A stretch of 64,000 nt of DNA from Parasteatoda lunata (GCA_949128135.1 OX421975.1:5354571-5418570), one strand, 5' to 3'. Shown: positions 27,901-40,560, numbered from the stretch's first letter. Translations and numbers: made by a program. Notes: a model not told the origin generated them from the sequence alone.

Positions 27901-30900
27901 TTTTTTTTGAATAATCAAGAATTGAATAAAATTTTGATTCTGTTCAAAGTATTTGCTATGAGTTTAAGACCAAATTTCTTTAAAATATTGGTTTAATTGA
28001 ATAATTTAATATTAAATTGAATTAATTTAATAACTGGTCATTCGGTTTAACCAATTTGCATACAATATATTTTTCACTTTCATGCTTTCTAAAGTGTACC
28101 CTAAATGCACAAATTTTTTTTTAAATAAAAGAAAAAAAATCATGATAAATTATAGAAGTCTTTTCCGTTACGTAACTAATTTTAGAATAATCATAATTTT
28201 TTCTAGTTTACTGGTTGAGATTTTTTAATTATTTTTTTTTGAATAATCAAGAATCGAATAAAATTTTGATTCTGTTCAAAGTATTTGCTATGAGTTTAAG
28301 ACCAAATTTCTTTAAAATATTGGTTTAATTGAAATATTTAATATTAAATTGGTTTAATTTAATAACTGGTCAATCGGTTTAACCAATTTGCATACAATAT
28401 ATTTTTCACTTACATGCTTTCTAAAGTGTACCCTAAATGCACAGTTTTTTTTTTTTAAATAAAAGAAAAAAAATCATGATAAATTATAGAAGACTTTTCC
28501 GTTACGTAACTAATTTTAGAATAATCACAATTTTTTCTAGTTTACTGGTTGAGATTTTTTATTTTTTTTGAATAATCAAGAATCGAATAAAATTTTGATT
28601 CTGTACAAAGTATTTGCTATGAGTTTAAGACCAAATTTCTTTAAAATATTGGTTTAATTGAATAATTTAATATTAAATTGAATTAATTTAATAACTGGTC
28701 ATTCGGTTTAACCAATTTGCATACAATATATTTTTCACTTTCATGCTTTCTAAAGTGTACCCTAAATGCACAGTTTTTTTTTTTTTTTTTAAATAAAAGA
28801 AAAAAAATCATGATAAATTATAGAAGTCTTTTCCATTACGTAACTAATTTTAGAATAATCATAATTTTTTCTAGTTTACAGGTTGAGATTTTTTATTTTT
28901 TTTATTTTTTTTTGAATAATCAAGAATCGAATAAAATTTTGATTCTGTTCAAAGTATTTGCTATGAGTTTAAGACCAAATTTCTTTAAAATATTGGTTTA
29001 ATTGAATAATTTAATATTAAATTGGTTTAATTTAATAACTGGTCAATCGGTTTAACCAATTTGCATACAATATATTTTTCACTTACATGCTTTCTAAAGT
29101 GTACCCTAAATGCACAGTTTTTTTTTTTAAATAAAAGAAAAAAAATCATGATAAATTATAGAAGTCTTTTCCGTTACGTAACTAATTTTAGAATAATCAT
29201 AATTTTTTCTAGTTTACTGGTTGAGATTTTTTATTTATTTGTTTTTTTTTTTTGAATAATCAAGAATCGAATAAAATTTTGATTCTGTTCAAAGTATTTG
29301 CTATGAGTTTAAGACCAAATTTCTTTAAAATATTGGTTTAATTGAATAATTTAATATTAAATTGGTTTAATTTAATAACTGGTCATTCGGTTTAACCAAT
29401 TTGCATACAATATATTTTTCACTTTCATGCTTTCTAAAGTGTACCCTAAATGCACAGTTTTTTTTTTAAATAAAAGAAAAAAAATCATGATAAATTATAG
29501 AAGTCTTTTCCGTTACGTAACTAATTTTAGAATAATCATAATTTTTTCTAGTTTACTGGTTGAGATTTTTTATTTTTTTTTTATTTTTGAATAATCAAGA
29601 ATCGAATAAAATTTTGATTCTGTTCAAAGTATTTGCTCTGGGTTTAAGACCAAATTTCTTTGAAATATTGGTTTAATTGAATAATTTAATATTAAATTGG
29701 TTTAATTTAATAACTGGTCATTCGGTTTAACCAATTTGCATACAATATATTTTTCACTTTCATGCTTTCTAAAGTGTACCCTAAATGCACAGTTTTTTTT
29801 TAAATAACAGAAAAAAAATCATGATAAATTATAGAAGTCTTTTCCGTTACGTAACTAATTTTAGAATAATCATAATTTTTTCTAGTTTACTGGTTGATCA
29901 TTTTATTTTTTTATTTTTTTTTTTGAATAATCAAGAATCGAATAAAATTTTGATTCTGTTCAAAGTATTTGCTATGAGTTTAAGACCGAATTTCTTTAAA
30001 ATATTGGTTTAATTGAATAATTTAATATTAAATTGAATTAATTTAATAACTGGTCATTCGGTTTAACCAATTTGCATACAATATATTTTTCACTTTCATG
30101 CTTTCTAAAGTGTACCCTAAATGCACAGTTTTTTTTTTTTTAAAATAAAAGAAAAAAAATCATGATAAATTATAGAAGTCTTTTCCGTTACGTAACTAAT
30201 TTTAGAATAATCATAATTTTTTCTAGTTTACTGGTTGAGATTTTTTATTTTTTTTGAATAATCAAGAATCGAATAAAATTTTGATTCTGTTCAAAGTATT
30301 TGCTATGAGTTTAAGACCAAATTTCTTTAAAATATTGGTTTAATTGAATAATTTAATATTAAATTGGTTTAATTTAATAACTGGTCATTCGGTTTAACCA
30401 ATTTGCATACAATTTATTTTTCACTTTCATGCTTTCTAAAGTGTACCCTAAATCCACAGTTTATTTTTTAAATAAAAGAAAAAAAATCATGATAAATTAT
30501 AGAAGTCTTTTCCGTTACGTAACTAATTATAGAATAATCATAATTTTTTCTAGTTTACTGGTTGAGATTTTTTATTTTTTTTGAATAATCAAGAATCGAA
30601 TAAAATTTTGATTCTGTTCAAAGTATTTGCTATGAGTTTAAGACCAAATTTCTTTAAAATATTGGTTTAATTGAATAATTTAATATTAAATTGGTTTAAT
30701 TTAATAACTGGTCATTCGGTTTAACCAATTTGCATACAATATATTTTTCACTTTCATGCTTTCTAAAGTGTACCCTAAATGCACAGTTTTTTTTTTTTTA
30801 AATAAAAGAAAAAAAATCATGATAAATTATAGAAGTCTTTTCCGTTACGTAACTAATTTTAGAATAATCATAATTTTTTCTAGTTTACTGGTTGAGATTT

Positions 30901-33900
30901 TTTATTTATTTATTTATTTATTTTTTTTTTTGAATAATCAAGAATCGAATAAAATTTTGATTCTGTTCAATGTATTTGCTATGAGTTTAAGACCAAATTT
31001 CTTTAAAATATTGGTTTAATTGAATAATTTAATATTAAATTGGTTTAATTTAATAACTGTTCATTCGGTTTAACCAGTTTGCATACAATATATTTTTCAC
31101 TTTCATGCTTTCTAAAGTGTACCCTAAATGCACAGTTTTTTTTTAAATAAAAGAAAAAAAATCATGATAAATTATAGAAGTCTTTTCCGTTACGTAACTA
31201 ATTTTAGAATAATCATAATTTTTCCTAGTTTTCTGGTTGAGATTTTTTATTTATTTATTATTTTTTTTTTGAATAATCAAGAATCGAATAAAATTTTGAT
31301 TCTGTTCAAAGTATTTGCTATGAGTTTAAGACCAAATTTCTTTAAAATATTGGTTTAATTGAATAATTTAATATTAAATTGAATTAATTTAATAACTGGT
31401 CATTCGGTTTAACCAATTTGCATACAATATATTTTTCACTTTCATGCTTTCTAAAGTGTACCCTAAATGCACAGTTTTTTTTTTTTTCTAAATAAAAGAA
31501 AAAAAATCATCATAAATTATAGAAGTCTTTTCCGTTACGTAACTAATTTTAGAATAATCATAATTTTTTCTAGTTTACTGGTTGAGATTTTTTATTTATT
31601 TTTTTTTTGAATAATCATGAATTGAATAAAATTTTGATTCTGTTCAAAGTATTTGCTATGAGTTTAAGACCAAATTTCTTTAAAATATTGGTTTAATTGA
31701 ATAATTTAATATTAAATTGAATTAATTTAATAACTGGTCATTCGGTTTAACCAATTTGCATACAATATATTTTTCACTTTCATGCTTTCTAAAGTGTACC
31801 CTAAATGCACAAATTTTTTTTTAAATAAAAGAAAAAAAATCATGATAAATTATAGAAGTCTTTTCCGTTACGTAACTAATTTTAGAATAATCATAATTTT
31901 TTCTAGTTTACTGGTTGAGATTTTTTAATTATTTTTTTTTTTGAATAATCAAGAATCGAATAAAATTTTGATTCTGTTCAAAGTATTTGCTATGAGTTTA
32001 AGACCAAATTTCTTTAAAATATTGGTTTAATTGAATAATTTAATATTAAATTGGTTTAATTTAATAACTGGTCAATCGGTTTAACCAATTTGCATACAAT
32101 ATATTTTTCACTTACATGCTTTCTAAAGTGTACCCTAAATGCACAGTTTTTTTTTTTTAAATAAAAGAAAAAAAATCATGATAAATTATAGAAGACTTTT
32201 CCGTTACGTAACTAATTTTAGAATAATCACAATTTTTTCTAGTTTACTGGTTGAGATTTTTTATTTTTTTTGAATAATCAAGAATCGAATAAAATTTTGA
32301 TTCTGTTCAAAGTATTTGCTATGAGTTTAAGACCAAATTTCTTTAAAATATTGGTTTAATTGAATAATTTAATATTAAATTGAATTAATTTAATAACTGG
32401 TCATTCGGTTTAACCAATTTGCATACAATATATTTTTCACTTTCATGCTTTCTAAAGTGTACCCTAAATGCACAGTTTTTTTTTTTTTTTAAATAAAAGA
32501 AAAAAAATCATGATAAATTATAGAAGTCTTTTCCATTACGTAACTAATTTTAGAATAATCATAATTTTTTCTAGTTTACAGGTTGAGATTTTTTATTTTT
32601 TTTATTTTTTTTTGAATAATCAAGAATCGAATAAAATTTTGATTCTGTTCAAAGTATTTGCTATGAGTTTAAGACCAAATTTCTTTAAAATATTGGTTTA
32701 ATTGAATAATTTAATATTAAATTGGTTTAATTTAATAACTGGTCATTCGGTTTAACCAATTTGCATACAATTTATTTTTCACTTTCATGCTTTCTAAAGT
32801 GTACCCTAAATGCACAGTTTTTTTTTTTAAAATAAAAGAAAAAAAATCATGATAAATTATAGAAGTCTTTTCCGTTACGTAACTAATTTTAGAATAATCA
32901 TAATTTTTTCTAGTTTACTGGTTGAGATTTTTTATTTATTTTTTTTTTTTTTTTTGAATAATCAAGAATCGAATAAAATTTTGATTCTGTTCAAAGTATT
33001 TGCTATGAGTTTAAGACCAAATTTCTTTAAAATATTGGTTTAATTGAATAATTTAATATTAAATTGGTTTAATTTAATAACTGGTCATTCGGTTTAACCA
33101 ATTTGCATACAATATATTTTTCACTTTCATGCTTTCTAAAGTGTACCCTAAATGCACAGTTTTTTTTTTAAATAAAAGAAAAAAAATCATGATAAATTAT
33201 AGAAGTCTTTTCCGTTACGTAACTAATTTTAGAATAATCATAATTTTTTCTAGTTTACTGGTTGAGATTTTTTATTTTTTTTTTATTTTTGAATAATCAA
33301 GAATCGAATAAAATTTTGATTCTGTTCAAAGTATTTGCTCTGGGTTTAAGACCAAATTTCTTTGAAATATTGGTTTAATTGAATAATTTAATATTAAATT
33401 GGTTTAATTTAATAACTGGTCATTCGGTTTAACCAATTTGCATACAATATATTTTTCACTTTCATGCTTTCTAAAGTGTACCCTAAATGCACAGTTTTTT
33501 TTTAAATAACAGAAAAAAAATCATGATAAATTATAGAAGTCTTTTCCGTTACGTAACTAATTTTAGAATAATCATAATTTTTTCTAGTTTACTGGTTGAT
33601 CATTTTATTTTTTTATTTTTTTTTTGAATAATCAAGAATCGAATAAAATTTTGATTCTGTTCAAAGTATTTGCTATGAGTTTAAGACCAAATTTCTTTAA
33701 AATATTGGTTTAATTGAATAATTTAATATTAAATTGGTTTAATTTAATAACTGGTCATTCGATTTAACCAATTTGCATACAATATATTTTTCACTTTCAT
33801 GCTTTCTAATGTGTGCCCTAAATGCACAGTTTTTTTTTTAAATAAAAGAAAAAAAATCATGATAAATTATAGAAGTCTTTTCCGTTACGTAACTAATTTT

Positions 33901-36900
33901 AGAATAATCATAATTTTTTCTAGTTTACTGGTTGAGATTTTTTATTTATTTATTTATTTATTTTTTTTTGAATAATCAAGAATCGAATAAAATTTTGATT
34001 CTGTTCAAAGTATTTGCTATGAGTTTAAGACGAAATTTCTTTAAAATATTGGTTTAATTGAATAATTTAATATTAAATTGGTTTAATTTAATAACTGGTC
34101 ATTCGGTTTAACCAATTTGCATACAATATATTTTTCACTTTCATGCTTTCTAAAGTGTACCCTAAATGCACAGTTTTTTTTTAAATAAAAGAAAAAAAAA
34201 TCATGATAAATTATAGAAGTCTTTTCCGTTACGTAACTAATTTTAGAATAATCATAATTTTTTCTAGTTTACTGGTTGAGATTATTTATTTATTTTTTTT
34301 TGAATAATCAAGAATTGAATAAAATTTTGATTCTGTTCAAAGTATTTGCTATGAGTTTAAGACCAAATTTCTTTAAAATATTGGTTTAAGTGAATAATTT
34401 AATATTAAATTGGTTTAATTTAATAACTGGTCATTCGGTTTAACCTATTTGCATGCAATATATTTTTCACTTTCATGCTTTCTAAAGTGTACCCTAAATG
34501 CACAGTTTTTTTTTAAATAAAAGAAAAAAAATCATGATAAATTATAGAAGTCTTTTCCGTTACGTAACTAATTTTAGAATAATCATAATTTTTCCTAGTT
34601 TTCTGGTTGAGATTTTTTATTTATTTATTATTTTTTTTTTGAATAATCAAGAATCGAATAAAATTTTGATTCTGTTCAAAGTATTTGCTATGAGTTTAAG
34701 ACCAAATTTCTTTAAAATATTGGTTTAATTGAATAATTTAATATTAAATTGAATTAATTTAATAACTGGTCATTCGGTTTAACCAATTTGCATACAATAT
34801 ATTTTTCACTTTCATGCTTTCTAAAGTGTACCCTAAATGCACAGTTTTTTTTTTTTTCTAAATAAAAGAAAAAAAATCATCATAAATTATAGAAGTCTTT
34901 TCCGTTACGTAACTAATTTTAGAATAATCATAATTTTTTCTAGTTTACTGGTTGAGATTTTTTATTTATTTTTTTTTTGAATAATCATGAATTGAATAAA
35001 ATTTTGATTCTGTTCAAAGTATTTGCTATGAGTTTAAGACCAAATTTCATTAAAATATTGGTTTAATTGAATAATTTAATATTAAATTGAATTAATTTAA
35101 TAACTGGTCATTCGGTTTAACCAATTTGCATACAATATATTTTTCACTTTCATGCTTTCTAAAGTGTACCCTAAATGCACAAATTTTTTTTTAAATAAAA
35201 GAAAAAAAATCATGATAAATTATAGAAGTCTTTTCCGTTACGTAACTAATTTTAGAATAATCATAATTTTTTCTAGTTTACTGGTTGAGATTTTTTAATT
35301 ATTTTTTTTTTGAATAATCAAGAATCGAATAAAATTTTGATTCTGTTCAAAGTATTTGCTATGAGTTTAAGACCAAATTTCTTTAAAATATTGGTTTAAT
35401 TGAATAATTTAATATTAAATTGGTTTAATTTAATAACTGGTCAATCGGTTTAACCAATTTGCATACAATATATTTTTCACTTACATGCTTTCTAAAGTGT
35501 ACCCTAAATGCACAGTTTTTTTTTTTTAAATAAAAGAAAAAAAATCATGATAAATTATAGAAGACTTTTCCGTTACGTAACTAATTTTAGAATAATCACA
35601 ATTTTTTCTAGTTTACTGGTTGAGATTTTTTATTTTTTTTGAATAATCAAGAATCGAATAAAATTTTGATTCTGTACAAAGTATTTGCTATGAGTTTAAG
35701 ACCAAATTTCTTTAAAATATTGGTTTAATTGAATAATTTAATATTAAATTGAATTAATTTAATAACTGGTCATTCGGTTTAACCAATTTGCATACAATAT
35801 ATTTTTCACTTTCATGCTTTCTAAAGTGTACCCTAAATGCACAGTTTTTTTTTTTTTTTAAATAAAAGAAAAAAAATCATGATTAATTATAGAAGTCTTT
35901 TCCATTACGTAACTAATTTTAGAATAATCATAATTTTTTCTAGTTTACAGGTTGAGATTTTTTATTTTTTTTATTTTTTTTTGAATAATCAAGAATCGAA
36001 TAAAATTTTGATTCTGTTCAAAGTATTTGCTATGAGTTTAAGACCAAATTTCTTTAAAATATTGGTTTAATTGAATAATTTAATATTAAATTGGTTTAAT
36101 TTAATAACTGGTCATTCGGTTTAACCAATTTGCATACAATTTATTTTTCACTTTCATGCTTTCTAAAGTGTACCCTAAATGCACAGTTTTTTTTTTTAAA
36201 ATAAAAGAAAAAAAATCATTATAAATTATAGAAGTCTTTTCCGTTACGTAACTAATTTTAGAATAATCATAATTTTTTCTAGTTTACTGGTTGAGATTTT
36301 TTATTTATTTATTTTTTTTTTTTTGAATAATCAAGAATCGAATAAAATTTTGATTCTGTTCAAAGTATTTGCTATGAGTTTAAGACCAAATTTCTTTAAA
36401 ATATTGGTTTAAGTGAATAATTTAATATTAAATTGGTTTAATTTAATAACTGGTCATTCGGTTTAACCAATTTGCATACAATATATTTTTCACTTTCATG
36501 CTTTCTAAAGTGTACCCTAAATGCACAGTTTTTTTTTTAAATAAAAGAAAAAAAATCATGATAAATTATAGAAGTCTTTTCCGTTACGTAACTAATTTTA
36601 GAATAATCATAATTTTTTCTAGTTTACTGGTTGAGATTTTTTATTTTTTTTTTATTTTTGAATAATCAAGAATCGAATAAAATTTTGATTCTGTTCAAAG
36701 TATTTGCTCTGGGTTTAAGACCAAATTTCTTTGAAATATTGGTTTAATTGAATAATTTAATATTAAATTGGTTTAATTTAATAACTGGTCATTCGGTTTA
36801 ACCAATTTGCATACAATATATTTTTCACTTTCATGCTTTCTAAAGTGTACCCTAAATGCACAGTTTTTTTTTAAATAACAGAAAAAAAATCATGATAAAT

Positions 36901-39000
36901 TATAGAAGTCTTTTCCGTTACGTAACTAATTTTAGAATAATCATAATTTTTTCTAGTTTACTGGTTGATCATTTTATTTTTTTATTTTTTTTTTGAATAA
37001 TCAAGAATCGAATAAAATTTTGATTCTGTTCAAAGTATTTGCTATGAGTTTAAGACCAAATTTCTTTAAAATATTGGTTTAATTGAATAATTTAATATTA
37101 AATTGGTTTAATTTAATAACTGGTCATTCGATTTAACCAATTTGCATACAATATATTTTTCACTTTCATGCTTTCTAATGTGTGCCCTAAATGCACAGTT
37201 TTTTTTTTAAATAAAAGAAAAAAAATCATGATAAATTATAGAAGTCTTTTCCGTTACGTAACTAATTTTAGAATAATCATAATTTTTTCTAGTTTACTGG
37301 TTGAGATTTTTTATTTATTTATTTATTTTTTTTTTTTTGAATAATCAAGAATCGAATAAAATTTTGATTCTGTTCAAAGTATTTGCTATGAGTTTAAGAC
37401 GAAATTTCTTTAAAATATTGGTTTAATTGAATAATTTAATATTAAATTGGTTTAATTTAATAACTGGTCATTCGGTTTAACCAATTTGCATACAATATAT
37501 TTTTCACTTTCATGCTTTCTAAAGTGTACCCTAAATGCACAGTTTTTTTTTAAATAAAAGAAAAAAAAATCATGATAAATTATAGAAGTCTTTTCCGTTA
37601 CGTAACTAATTTTAGAATAATCATAATTTTTTCTAGTTTACTGGTTGAGATTTTTTATTTATTTTTTTTTGAATAATCAAGAATTGAATAAAATTTTGAT
37701 TCTGTTCAAAGTATTTGCTATGAGTTTAAGACCAAATTTCTTTAAAATATTGGTTTAAGTGAATAATTTAATATTAAATTGGTTTAATTTAATAACTGGT
37801 CATTCGGTTTAACCTATTTGCATACAATATATTTTTCACTTTCATGCTTTCTAAAGTGTACCCTAAATGCACAGTTTTTTTTTAAATAAAAGAAAAAAAA
37901 TCATGATAAATTATAGAAGTCTTTTCCGTTACGTAACTAATTTTAGAATAATCATAATTGTTTCCAGTTTACTGGTTGAGATTTTTTATTTTTTTTTTAT
38001 TTTTGAATAATCAAGAATCGAATAAAATTTTGATTCTGTTCAAAGTATTTGCTATGGGTTTAAGACCAAATTTCTTTAAAATATTGGTTTAATTGAATAA
38101 TTTAATATTAAATTGGTTTAATTTAATAACTGGTCATTCGGTTTAACCAATTTGCATACAATATATTTTTCACTTTCATGCTTTCTAAAGTGTACCCTAA
38201 ATGCACAGTTTTTTTTTAAATAACAGAAAAAAAATCATGATAAATTATAGAAGTCTTTTCCGTTACGTAACTAATTTTAGAAAAATCATAATTTTTTCTA
38301 GTTTACTGGTTGAGATATTTTATTTTTTTATTTTTTTTTTTTTTTGAATAATCAAGAATCGAATAAAAGTTTGATTCTGTTCAAAGCTTTTGCTATGAGT
38401 TTAAGACCAAATTTCTTTAAAATATTGGTTTAATTGAATAATTTAATATTAAATTGGTTTAATTTAATAACTGGTCATTCGGTTTAACCAATTTGCATAC
38501 AATATATTTTTCACTTTCATGCTTTCTAATGTGTACCCTAAATGCACAGTTTTTTTTTTAAATAAAAGAAAAAAAATCATGATAAATTATAGAAGTCTTT
38601 TCCGTTACGTAACTAATTTTAGAATAATCATAATTTTTTCTAGTTTACTGGTTGAGATTTTTTATTTATTTATTTTTTTTTTTTTTTGAATAATCAAGAA
38701 TCGAATAAAATTTTGATTCTGTTCAAAGTATTTGCTATGAGTTTAAGACGAAATTTCTTTAAAATATTGGTTTAATTGAATAATTTAATATTAAATTGGT
38801 TTAAGTTTATAACTGGTCATTCGGTTTAACCAATTTGCATACAATATATTTTTCACTTTCATGCTTTCTAAAGTGTACCCTAAATGCACAGTTTTTTTTT
38901 TTAAATAAAAGAAAAAAAATCATGATAAATTATAGAAGTCTTTTCCGTTACGTAACTAATTTTAGAATAATCATAATTTTTTCTAGTTCACTGGTTGAGA
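21900..39000 (+). repeat. Satellite higher-order repeat block C/D, period 2.3 to 3.7 kb
   Basis: The variant TTTTTCCTAGTTTTCTGG lies near 22526, 24832, 27527, 31227 and 34597 (spacings about 2.31, 2.69, 3.70 and 3.37 kb). ATAATCACAATTTTTT lies near 25832, 28522, 32224 and 35594. GGTTGATCATTTTA lies near 29891, 33594 and 36964. TGCTCTGGGTTTAAGACC lies near 29635, 33337 and 36706. Steps of about 335 bp separate most unit lengths, consistent with loss or gain of whole monomers. Confidence 0.82.
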
Positions 39001-39477
39001 TTTTTTATTTTTTATTTTTTTTTGAATAATCAAGAATCGAATAAAATTTTGTTTCTGTTCAAAGTATTTGCTATGAGTTTAAGACCAAATTTCTTTAAAA
39101 TATTGGTTTAATTGAATAATTTAATATTAAATTGGTTTAATTTAATAACTGGTCATTCGGTTTAACCAATTTGCATACAATATATTTTTCACTTTCATGC
39201 TTTCTAAAGTGTACCCTAAATGCACAGTTTTTTTTTTAAATAAAAGAAAAAAAATCATGATAAATTATAGAAGTCTTTTCCGTTACGTAACTAATTTTAG
39301 AATAATCATAATTTTTTCTAGTTTACTGGTTGAGATTTTTTTTTTTTTTTTTTTTTTTTTAAGTAAGCGAAGTGCAGAATATTATGTCGGTCTGTAGTGA
39401 ATTATCAAGAACTTTTCAGAATTTCTATACAGGTTGAAATATCGCTACTGGTTTAGAGATTATTTTTCTTAAAATAC

Positions 39478-39615
39478 GTTTTTCATTTAACCAATTTGTT
39501 TACAATACATTTTTCGTTTTCCAATTTTTTATTTTTAAAGCACATATCAAAACTTCTTCGGTTCTTAAGATCTCATCTATTAATTTTAGAACAATCTAAA
39601 TTTTTCTTTGTTGTT
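39478..39615 (+). repeat. Diverged outlying satellite monomer fragment
   Basis: Outside the homogeneous array, this stretch keeps the order of satellite landmarks in altered form. TTTAACCAATTTGTTTACAA corresponds to the octamer region. CATTTTTCGTTTTCCAATTT corresponds to the TTTTTCACTTTCATGC region. AACTTCTTCGGTTCTTAAG and ATTAATTTTAGAACAATC correspond to the region around GTTACGTAAC, which has lost the palindrome. It is probably an old edge monomer escaping homogenisation. Confidence 0.75.
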
Positions 39616-40560
39616 GTTAAGCGTCTTTAAGTTAGGTCAAAAAAAAAAAAATGGTAAAGCTCAAAATATCGCGTTCTAAAATAAAAGTGAATTACCAAGA
39701 AATACGCTGGAATTTTCGATTTTTGTTTTCGATGAAGATAAATTAGGAATATCCGAAACTTGACGAAGAAAAACAGCTCTCTGTGGGTCCATTGGGAATT
39801 CCCTTTCTTTCCCCTACGGATGAGATGCATGATTTCATTTTTATACTCCCGGCGATTTTCCCCTCTTTCTTTTCCTTTTGAGGCGAATTTCCCCTCTTCT
39901 ATTACTTTTTTTTTTCTTAGATAGGGGCAAGGGAAGAGAGGAAGTCGACCACACGTGGGAGGATTAAGAATCGGATGAGGATCTGGAGAAGGTGAAGACA
40001 TATTTGTCTTTCCTTCTCAAAACAAAAAAGGATTCACCGATTGATCTTAGGGGGGATCAAAGACAAATTTCGCGAATAACCTCTTGTTCCCACACACAAA
40101 TAAGAATCAATTATTCTTATGGGATAATGGAAATAGGGTGGATGCAGTCGCTCCCGAAAATAAGTGGTTTTATTCTTCGTTATAATACTCTTAGAGTTCT
40201 ACACCAAGTTTTTAGGATATTTTTCGTAGCTTTTTCCTCGATTGAAAATAAAAAAAGCCACTTTACAAGTGTTTTAAATTTGGATTAAAAAAAAGAGACA
40301 AAATTTAAACTATGCGTAACATCTTTCCATAAAGAACTATCTGGACAATAGAGCGAGCAAATGGCTTCAATGTTTAAGTTTTTATTTTTTTGAAGGCTCT
40401 GTCATCAATTGAAATTACTTTTTTTTTTTGTTTCGAATGATATGCTATTTTCATTCCTGCAGGGAGTTAGCATCAGTTTTTTGTGTCTGTTAGGTAATGT
40501 TTAACCTACCTTTCGCTAGAGTCTTCTATGTTAATTCTGAATGAAAATAGGGCAAAACGT
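39616..40560. other. Unannotated flank with a polypyrimidine patch
   Basis: Positions 39790-39920 are rich in C/T on the plus strand. Open frames of 124 codons (minus, 39627-40001) and 98 codons (plus, 39992-40288) occur, but both are low-complexity and motif-free. I do not support a gene here. Confidence 0.4.

Larger units (their letters stand above)
5346..39360 (+). repeat. Satellite DNA array, about 330-340 bp monomer
   Basis: About 100 head-to-tail monomers fill 34 kb, all in one orientation. The landmark TAAATGCACAG recurs at 5563, 5902, 6236, 6567, 6894 and 7226, and so on to the end. Each monomer contains, in order: a segment with GATTCTGTTCAAAGTATTTG; a dyad AAATTGGTT...AACCAATTT; the octamer ATTTGCAT; CACTTTCATGCTTTCTAAAG; a run of about 8-18 T; an A-rich block; GTTACGTAAC; and a second variable T or (TTTA)n tract after GGTTGAGATT. 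Short open frames of 60-133 codons recur with the monomers. They start and stop in the T tracts, vary with tract length, and encode low-complexity F/I/N-rich strings, so they are not genes. The array is consistent with centromeric or other heterochromatic satellite. It carries no transposon insertion that I can see. Confidence 0.97.

Noticed and set aside
5346..39360. CRISPR-like or phage-type repeat array
   Set aside because: The units are contiguous 330-340 bp repeats without unique spacers, in clearly eukaryotic DNA.
5566..39397. Dozens of similar 60-133 codon plus-strand open frames (reading HTIYFSLSCFLKC or NKRKKIMINYRSLF)
   Set aside because: They are by-products of satellite homogenisation. 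They begin and end in variable T tracts, shift frame with tract length, encode low-complexity F/I/N sequence and have no start context or partner genes.
39627..40288. Frames of 124 (minus) and 98 (plus) codons
   Set aside because: Low-complexity proline- or lysine-rich sequence from a polypyrimidine patch, with no family resemblance.
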